Origin: Pogona vitticeps
Lineage: Eukaryota > Chordata > Lepidosauria > Squamata > Agamidae
Reading direction: 5' to 3'
Assembly (NCBI RefSeq): GCF_051106095.1
Contig: NC_135783.1
Span: forward strand, 61,173,947 to 61,237,946
Length of the DNA: 64,000 nucleotides
Shown here: piece after piece, positions 60,501 to 64,000 of the stretch
Layout: the number at the start of each line of letters is the position of its first letter
Numbering within the stretch: position 1 is the stretch's first letter
Made by a program: the position numbers and the translations under genes
The notes under the pieces: generated by a model
What the model was told of the DNA's origin: nothing
The model's database searches: none
The model's input: only the letters and a program-made list of their open reading frames with translations

Positions 60501-61366
60501 CAGCTGTTTTGTACTATACTAACAAGAATATATATATATATATATATAAATTTTCTGTCTCAGCCTTTATTTTCAGTTGAAAAGAGGAGGAATGAAAATA
60601 GTAAACAAGGGAGCTGTTATTAATCATATTGCATCCTCTATAATTTCATCCTCAAGGTCACCCAATTCCTGAACAGAATCTGTTAACTTGAACCAGAAGA
60701 ATAGAGGGGATTGGTGAAAAATACCTGAATACAGGCAAACGGCACTGTAATTAAAAAAAGAGTAGACAATACACCAAATTTCAACATTTTAATCTTACAA
60801 TTTAGAAATTCAAATTTTGATGCATAGTAATTCAAATTATCCTGCCTAGTTACACCGGCAAAACACAAATAGTGTAACTTTTGGAAACAAATTGCCTGAA
60901 GTTAAGAAATCACTTTAGACATTATCTGTTGCATACTGAATTGTATGACTCAGTGTGCAACTGATAATGTCTGTGATAATTTCTTAACTTGGAGCAATTT
61001 GCCTCCAAAAGTCATACTATTTGCATAGCTATGTAAGATTTTAGCTCTACAAAATTCTGGTTATTCACTATGAACTACTAACATACAGTTCTATTTCGGT
61101 ACAATGCATCTGAGGAAGCATGTCAAATGATAGAATAATATATCTGTTATTCTTAAACATGTCACCCAAATTTTTGTTGTTTTGTTCTCATATATCTATC
61201 GTGGTTTAGAATAAATCATTTGGGAACTGACCTGTGTTGCATCTGCAAGGGAATCCTGGGTCATTCTAGTCAGTTTTCGTAAGTATCTTCCATATATCAC
61301 AGCTATGAAAGCCAGAGGTGGCACCACACTCAGAACGAATGTTGCAAGTTTGGGGGATACAAAGAA
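40511..61366 (-). CDS. ABCB10: ABCB10, mitochondrial ABC half-transporter (last 10 exons)
   Basis: Half-type ABC transporter of the inner mitochondrial membrane, linked in vertebrates to haem synthesis and biliverdin export; it works as a homodimer. Ten exons join in phase into 441 residues, equivalent to human residues ~308-738. They include the later transmembrane helices and a full nucleotide-binding domain: Walker [11 protein letters not shown]-loop VSQ, signature LLSGGQKQR, Walker [11 protein letters not shown]-loop SALD and H-loop IAHRLST. All catalytic motifs are intact. The N-terminal targeting peptide and first helices lie past the right edge. The gene sits head to tail upstream of NUP133, as in human. 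One intron (52774-57865) carries a 4.3-kb Tigger transposon in antisense orientation. Confidence 0.96.
41603..41843. mobile_element. hAT-like MITE, sister of 26488
   Basis: Starts tagaaataggcac and ends gtgcccatctcta. Flanks gttttaac (41595-41602) and gttctaac (41844-41851) match at 7 of 8 bases. Confidence 0.75.
41855..42352 (+). mobile_element. CR1/L3-like LINE 3' end
   Basis: The last coding stretch reads, over shifting frames, like the L3/CR1 C-terminus (LWNSLP-type and FLFMQAFP-type). It is followed by a 3' UTR with taatgatgtaagctgagg and ending aaatacataaataaat. Confidence 0.65.
42781..42815 (-). CDS. ABCB10: ABCB10 exon 12 (Walker B)
   Basis: 35-bp exon reading [11 protein letters not shown]. 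It carries Walker B and the catalytic glutamate (human E659). Confidence 0.92.
43094..43370. mobile_element. TIR element (tac-tgtttc-c-gaaaataa)
   Basis: Ends taccatgtttccccgaaaat and attttcagagaaacagggta are inverted copies, and gggcttattttcagg-type blocks recur inside. Superfamily not assigned. Confidence 0.7.
43470..44120 (-). mobile_element. CR1-like LINE, endonuclease region
   Basis: Minus-strand frames read [56 protein letters not shown] and [20 protein letters not shown], the apurinic-type endonuclease of CR1/L3 LINEs. Frameshifted and truncated at both ends. Confidence 0.85.
45060..45103 (-). CDS. ABCB10: ABCB10 exon 11 (signature)
   Basis: 44-bp exon reading [14 protein letters not shown], which completes the LSGGQKQR signature with the previous exon. 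Good acceptor and donor. Confidence 0.93.
46381..46561 (-). CDS. ABCB10: ABCB10 exon 10
   Basis: Reads [20 protein letters not shown] and GEKGVLLSG, so it ends inside the ABC signature. Close to human throughout. Confidence 0.96.
46843..46922 (-). CDS. ABCB10: ABCB10 exon 9 (Q-loop)
   Basis: Reads [20 protein letters not shown] and IGTVSQ, ending at the Q-loop glutamine. Human has [20 protein letters not shown]. Confidence 0.95.
47599..47808 (-). CDS. ABCB10: ABCB10 exon 8 (Walker A)
   Basis: 70 codons beginning [16 protein letters not shown]. Contains the A-loop FAYPARPE and Walker [13 protein letters not shown]. Human K533 corresponds to the K of GSGKST. Confidence 0.97.
48080..48300 (+). 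repeat. Interspersed repeat, also at 39176-39250 inverted
   Basis: taccctctaattttcagccc followed by tgctgggtggggctctgc recurs as its reverse complement at 39190-39250. Unknown family; ends not clear. Confidence 0.45.
48912..49719. mobile_element. Tigger-type MITE with internal minisatellite
   Basis: Begins cagtggtgcctcatttacaa and ends gtaaatcgaggcaccactg, with TA on both sides. The core at ~49066-49385 holds five units of ~55-75 bp, each with gctggggctgcaaaaaa and aataaacaatggagcaagcc. Antisense frames are translations of the repeat. Confidence 0.9.
49877..49972 (-). CDS. ABCB10: ABCB10 exon 7
   Basis: Reads [20 protein letters not shown] and [11 protein letters not shown], matching human [20 protein letters not shown] and LLEREPKLPFN. 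Linker from the membrane domain to the nucleotide-binding domain. Confidence 0.96.
51097..51297 (-). mobile_element. BovB (RTE) LINE 3' end
   Basis: Reads gttgttgtttagtcattaaa, cgtgtccggctcttcgtgac, cccatggaccagag and ends at cccaacatcag. It is the reverse complement of the BovB tail at ~59260-59450. Confidence 0.9.
51530..51563. repeat. (CA)n microsatellite
   Basis: Pure CA run after a short cgcgcg stretch. Confidence 0.95.
51598..51765. mobile_element. Short TIR element (taccgtatttttcgctcc)
   Basis: Ends taccgtatttttcgc and gcgaaaaatatggta are inverted copies. The core repeats ccataagacgcac. Confidence 0.75.
52638..52773 (-). CDS. ABCB10: ABCB10 exon 6
   Basis: Reads [20 protein letters not shown] then [18 protein letters not shown] and WVGISIG, identical to human over nearly the whole exon. 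Late transmembrane helices. Confidence 0.97.
53309..53370. repeat. Inverted repeat around the Tigger TATA box
   Basis: acccaggatgca (53309-53320) and tgcatcctgggt (53359-53370) are a perfect 12-bp inverted pair, with TATAAAA midway between. Confidence 0.85.
53341..53347 (+). promoter_or_regulatory. TATA box of the Tigger
   Basis: TATAAAA lies 286 bp inside the left end. A start site near 53371 would put it just after the inverted repeat. Confidence 0.6.
53371..53455 (+). other. Putative Tigger leader exon 1
   Basis: From the inferred start site to the donor aaaag|GTAAGC at 53456. Non-coding. The start is inferred from the TATA spacing. Confidence 0.45.
53525..54250. repeat. ~270-bp tandem repeat in Tigger leader
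   Basis: Two fairly full units and one partial unit share ggaatttgggtctggctggc, cagttggaaaactgcagg, tttgccatgctgc, aaaccagaatggaaatgc and aatgtggatgcccag. Embedded GT runs vary in length. Confidence 0.85.
54357..54431 (+). other. Putative Tigger leader exon, copy A
   Basis: Acceptor ttttttctgtag then gcattcctttctg...gatccagag and donor GTAGGT. It is a 75-bp near-copy of 54531-54593. Confidence 0.45.
54531..54593 (+). other. Putative Tigger leader exon, copy B
   Basis: Acceptor ctttggtcag then gcattcccttgtgg...gatccagag and donor GTAGGT. It differs from copy A by a 12-bp deletion and a few substitutions. Both splice sites are kept. Confidence 0.45.
54756..56264 (+). CDS. Tigger/pogo transposase, ORF open for 502 codons
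   Basis: Cut-and-paste transposase of the pogo/Tigger lineage (TIGD1-like). Residues ~15-60 are the CENP-B-type N-terminal HTH ([38 protein letters not shown]). Residues ~78-150 are the second DNA-binding HTH ending [14 protein letters not shown]. Residues ~175-400 are the DDE_1 domain with D190 ([11 protein letters not shown]), D307 (LLMDNAPAH) and D344 (LLQPMDQQV), a complete DDD triad. The frame ends at TAG 56262-56264. In the +2 frame the sequence continues with [33 protein letters not shown] and [13 protein letters not shown] to TAG at 56498-56500, so the family protein is probably ~580 residues. The simplest cause is an extra TA in actatatagcgc. An acceptor-like AG lies just before the ATG (54744). 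Confidence 0.93.
   Translation: MGPKKTASAQVGKPTREKVTLEMKKEIIRKYDGGKRIVDIAREYGRNASTIGTIVANREKILATDTAKGVTRIARNRPAVLEEVEKLLVIWMEEKQRAGDTVTEAVLCEKARALYADFMDQQPGTSAEPEEFKASRGWFERFKTRSGIHSVVRHGEAASSDTTVAEDFAVEFLEVVTTEGYLPEQVFNCDETSLFWKRMPKRTFLTQEESKLPGHKPMKDCLTLLFCANASRDLKIKPLLVYHSKNPRPFKKYKVDKAQLKVMWRSNAKAWVTRVLFVDWVNHAFGPAVKWYLLDHDLPLKAPLLMDNAPAHPPGLEDDLLEEFSFIRIMFLPPNTTPLLQPMDQQVIANFKKRYTMELFRRCFEVTDTTSLTLRDFWRDEFDIVICLKMIARAWDGISQRNLNSVWRPLWPDCVAPGASAPAPESTVMQDIVDFGRNMGLNVNEEDIAELVQGHDQELTTQELVDLQAEAREEQEEEPEHEQLSISNLKKFLDCWQFVQTI
56265..56500 (+). pseudogene. Frameshifted C-terminal tail of the Tigger transposase
   Basis: About 78 codons in the +2 frame, including an acidic and Ser-rich end ([15 protein letters not shown]) as in long Tigger proteins. 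Separated from the main frame by one 2-bp indel. Confidence 0.8.
56632..56870 (+). repeat. ~69-bp tandem repeat in the Tigger 3' UTR
   Basis: Four units of tgcacttcatgaagagtttc followed by tgtacatgatgcactttcc, at spacings of 69, 69 and 62 bp. Confidence 0.92.
56993..56998 (+). terminator. Candidate Tigger poly(A) signal
   Basis: AATAAA follows the 3' UTR repeats. A second AATAAA is at 57064-57069. Confidence 0.5.
57866..58012 (-). CDS. ABCB10: ABCB10 exon 5
   Basis: 49 codons. Reads [20 protein letters not shown] and ARAGFFGA, matching human [20 protein letters not shown] and ARAGFFGA. This is the conserved loop that contacts the nucleotide-binding domain. Confidence 0.95.
58105..59455 (+). 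mobile_element. BovB (RTE) LINE, 5'-truncated and interrupted
   Basis: Begins inside the [22 protein letters not shown] and [15 protein letters not shown]. After a ~200-bp unrelated stretch (about 58380-58580) it resumes with [40 protein letters not shown] and the C-terminal part, ending at cttaatgactaaacaacaac. Several frames are needed, so it is decayed. Confidence 0.9.
59875..60060 (-). mobile_element. SINE-like repeat, minus strand
   Basis: Contains gtgccatcaagctgaaac, agtgaccctaacaaagg and atttgaacacaagtctcaaa. Same family as 9355 and 33240. Confidence 0.6.
60529..60548. repeat. (TA)n microsatellite
   Basis: Short tatata run. Confidence 0.9.
61232..61366 (-). CDS. ABCB10: ABCB10 exon 4 (if 13 exons in total)
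   Basis: First ABCB10 exon in the window, 45 codons. Reads [18 protein letters not shown] and [20 protein letters not shown], matching human [18 protein letters not shown] and [20 protein letters not shown]. Transmembrane helix plus the start of a cytoplasmic-type loop. Confidence 0.95.
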
Positions 61367-61410
61367 CTAGAAATTTAAAAAAAAAATCAACTCAGTATTA
61401 ACATTTAAAT

Positions 61411-61868
61411 CAGGGGTGTCCAACCTTTCACCTTTCCTGGGCCACATTAGAAGATGAAAATTTGGTTTGGGCCGCACATACATTTGGTTTGACCCACATG
61501 GGGGGGCAGCTCTAGCCATCCTCCGCAGCCCCGCTCCAAGCGCGCTTACCGGCAGCTGCGATCTCAGACAGCAGAGGCTGCCAGCTTCGACTCCGGCAGC
61601 TTTGTGGGGCCGGGAGGGGGTCCACCTATTGACGGGGATGGCGCAATGCAGTCATGAAGCCCCCCCTCTCCTCTCCCCTCCCGCTGCTTCCTTCCTTCCC
61701 TCTCTCCCCCTCTACTGTTGTGACATGCCCTGACCACATTCCGGCTGCAAGCGCTGGCAGTGTAACTTGAAACTTTGGAATTTCTTTAAAAATAAAAATT
61801 GCACTGGGCCGCATTACGAGCTGACCTGGGCCGCATGCGGCCCTCGGGCTGCAGGTTGGACAAGCCTG
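61411..61868. mobile_element. hAT-Charlie-like MITE with perfect 8-bp TSD
   Basis: Begins caggggtgtccaacctttca and ends gcaggttggacaagcctg. TSD atttaaat at 61403-61410 and 61869-61876. Subterminal gggccacatt and gggccgcatgcggccc resemble mammalian MER30-type Charlie elements. Confidence 0.9.
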
Positions 61869-61998
61869 ATTTAAATACAATTAAATAGGTTCTGCTAGTT
61901 CTATTAATTAAAGATGACAAAAGCATAATGCTGTGCAGTTCTCTTTCAGTGGCCAAAGTCCTGTTCCTTAGCCTAGTAAGCTGCACTAGAGTAGGCCC

Positions 61999-63410
61999 AT
62001 TCATAGAATCATAGAAAAGTGAAGTTGGAAAGCGCCTACAAGGCCAAGGCCAAACCCCTGCTTAAGGCAGGAATACAATCAAAGCATATCTGCAGGTGAT
62101 TATCCAAGTTTTTCTTGAGTGACTCCAGTGTTGAAGCACTCACCAACTCCTGAGATAACTGGTCTCATTGTCATACCGCTCTAACAGGTAGGAAGTTTTT
62201 CCTAATATTCAACCAAAATCTGGCTTCCTTTAACTTGAGCCCAGTGTTGTGTGTCCTGCACTCTGGGATGATCAAGAACAAATCTTGCCCCTCCTCTGTA
62301 TGACAGTCTTTCAAATATTTAAAAACAGCTATCATATCACCCCCTCAGTCTTCTTTTCTCAAGGCTAAACATGCCCAATTCTTTCAGCCTTTCCTCATAA
62401 GGCTTGGTTTCCAGCTGCCTGATCCTCCTTGTCGCCCTCCTCTGAACTTGCTCCAATTTGTTAGCATCCTTCTTGAAGTGTGGTCTCCAGAAGTGGACAC
62501 AATACTCAAGGTGAGGCCTAGCCATAGAGGGGGACTAGCACCTCACAGGATTTGGAAACTATACTTCTATTAATGCAGCCTAAAATAGCATTAGCCTTTT
62601 TTGTAGCCACATCACACTGTTGACTAATATTTAGCTTGTGATCCACAACAATTCCAAGATCCTTCTCGCTCATAGTTTTGCTGAGCCAGGTTATCTCCCA
62701 TCTTGTAACTGTGCAATTGGTTTCTTTTTCCAAGGCGCAGGACTTTGCACTTATCTCTGTTGAATTTCATTCTGTTGTTTTCGGTCCAATGCTCCATCCT
62801 ATCAAGGTCATTTTGAATTTTGTTTCTGTCTTCTAGGATATTAGCTATTCCGCCCAATTTGGTATCATCTGCAAATCTGACAAGCATTCCCTGCACTCCC
62901 TCATCCAAGTCATTAATAAAAATATTGAAAAGCACCAGGCCGAGGACTGAGCCTTGGGGTATCCCACTTGTTACCTCCTTCCAGTTACAGAAGGACCCAT
63001 TAATCATCACCCTCTGAGTACAATTCTGTAGCCAATTGTGTATCCACCTGACACTTGAACTATCCAGCCCACACCTAGTTAGCTTGCTAATCAGGACATC
63101 ATAGGGCACTTTGTCAAAAGCTTTGCTGAAGTCAAGATATACTACGTCTACAGCATTCCCTCTGTCTATCAGGGAGGTTACTTGATCAAAAATAAGATCA
63201 AATTAGTTTGGCAGGATTTGTTTTTGACAAATCCGTGTTGGCTTCAAGTTATTACTGCATTGTTTTCTAGGTGCTTGCTCAATGACCGCTTTAAAATCTG
63301 TCCCAGAATTTTGCCTGGGATTGATGTCAGGCTGACTGGCCTGTAGTTCCCAGGTTTCTCTTTTTGCCCTTTTTGAAGATAGGGACAACATTAGCCCTCC
63401 TCCAATCCTA
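61999..63410 (-). mobile_element. CR1 LINE, 5'-truncated
   Basis: Minus-strand frames give the RT with SGIPQGSVLGLVLFNIFIND, VRFADDTKLGGIAN and the C-terminal [20 protein letters not shown] and VQRRATRRI. The 3' end carries the CR1-style attcatagaatcatag tail at about 61999-62014. Frame changes near 62530, 62700 and 63200 mark it as dead. Confidence 0.9.
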
Positions 63411-63449
63411 AATATAAATGTGCCTTGCTCTAACTGCAACTTACTCTAG

Positions 63450-64000
63450 CCTAGTAAATCTCATAGTAGGCTCATCAGAATCTATGTAACGTATGGAAGC
63501 ATTGACTCATTAAATCCCCACTGATTCAATTGATGTGCATTAATGCAATTTGCTATGCTAAGAAATAGGATTTTGGCCAATTAAGAAAGCATTTTTAAAC
63601 TTTGTTTCAGTTCTCTCTGCTTAATGATACTTCTTGGAGCCAAGATGCAACTTTAAGTATTCTGTATGCATAGCATTTGTACTGAAAAGTAGGGAGGTTA
63701 CACCTTGAAGCACGAGGCTGTGGTCAAATTTTATTACATAATACTATTGCCTCATGAGTCACAATTAAAAAAAAAACACGGTCAAAAATGATGCAATCCT
63801 GGTTGCGCATTTGTTTGGTTATCTCCCAAACATACAACAACCATAAAAATGAAGGTACTTTGGTTGTTTCTATTGTTGCATATAGAAATATTGTTTTTAG
63901 AGCAAAAGACTACAAGTATCATTGTGCATTATGATTCACAGACTTTTTTAAAAAATCTAATAGCTATGAAACTAATTGAGTAATTTCCCCTCAGACTGAA
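63450..64000. other. ABCB10 intron, nothing recognised
   Basis: AT-rich sequence with no exon-like match to ABCB10 on the minus strand and no clear repeat ends. Confidence 0.6.

Overview
This is nuclear DNA of a squamate reptile, most likely a lizard. The call rests on a Sauria SINE with an intact target-site duplication, BovB (RTE), CR1/L3-like and L2 LINE remnants, a crowd of TA-flanked Tigger-like DNA elements, and two vertebrate genes in the same order and orientation as on human 1q42. I cannot name the species.

Two host genes lie head to tail on the minus strand. NUP133 (nucleoporin of the Y complex) runs from its start codon at 37454 down to 3155. I can place 23 consecutive coding exons (1055 codons, all GT-AG, all in phase). 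The last ~98 residues are not in the window. ABCB10 (mitochondrial inner-membrane ABC half-transporter) runs from 61366 down to its stop at 40511. Ten consecutive exons (441 residues) give the later transmembrane helices and the whole nucleotide-binding domain. The exons for the first ~300 residues lie beyond the right edge. About 3 kb separate the ABCB10 stop from the NUP133 start; it holds the NUP133 CpG-rich promoter, an antisense-oriented BovB scrap and probably the ABCB10 poly(A) site.

Region by region: 1-1320 is GC-rich, non-repetitive and unassigned. 1324-2400 is a striking GGAT/GATA/GACA microsatellite block with a ~124-bp higher-order period. 3155-37454 is NUP133, whose introns hold a Tc1 element with IR/DR ends, an L2 LINE nested inside a Tigger-type MITE, a LINE of uncertain clade, a foldback repeat, SINEs, and many TA-flanked and 8-bp-TSD hAT-like MITEs. 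40511-61366 is ABCB10, whose introns hold CR1 and BovB remnants and a 4.3-kb Tigger transposon at 53055-57368. To the right of 61366 are a hAT MITE with a perfect 8-bp TSD and a 1.4-kb CR1 copy.

The most notable item is the Tigger at 53055-57368. It has a left end with TA, a TATA box, apparent spliced non-coding leader exons (one duplicated), a long open transposase frame with the DDD triad, and tandemly repeated flanks. It lacks its right end. A related internally rearranged copy with both ends sits at 24935-26109. I saw no retrovirus-like element, tRNA, rRNA or CRISPR array. Everything here was read by eye; no alignment or database search was run.
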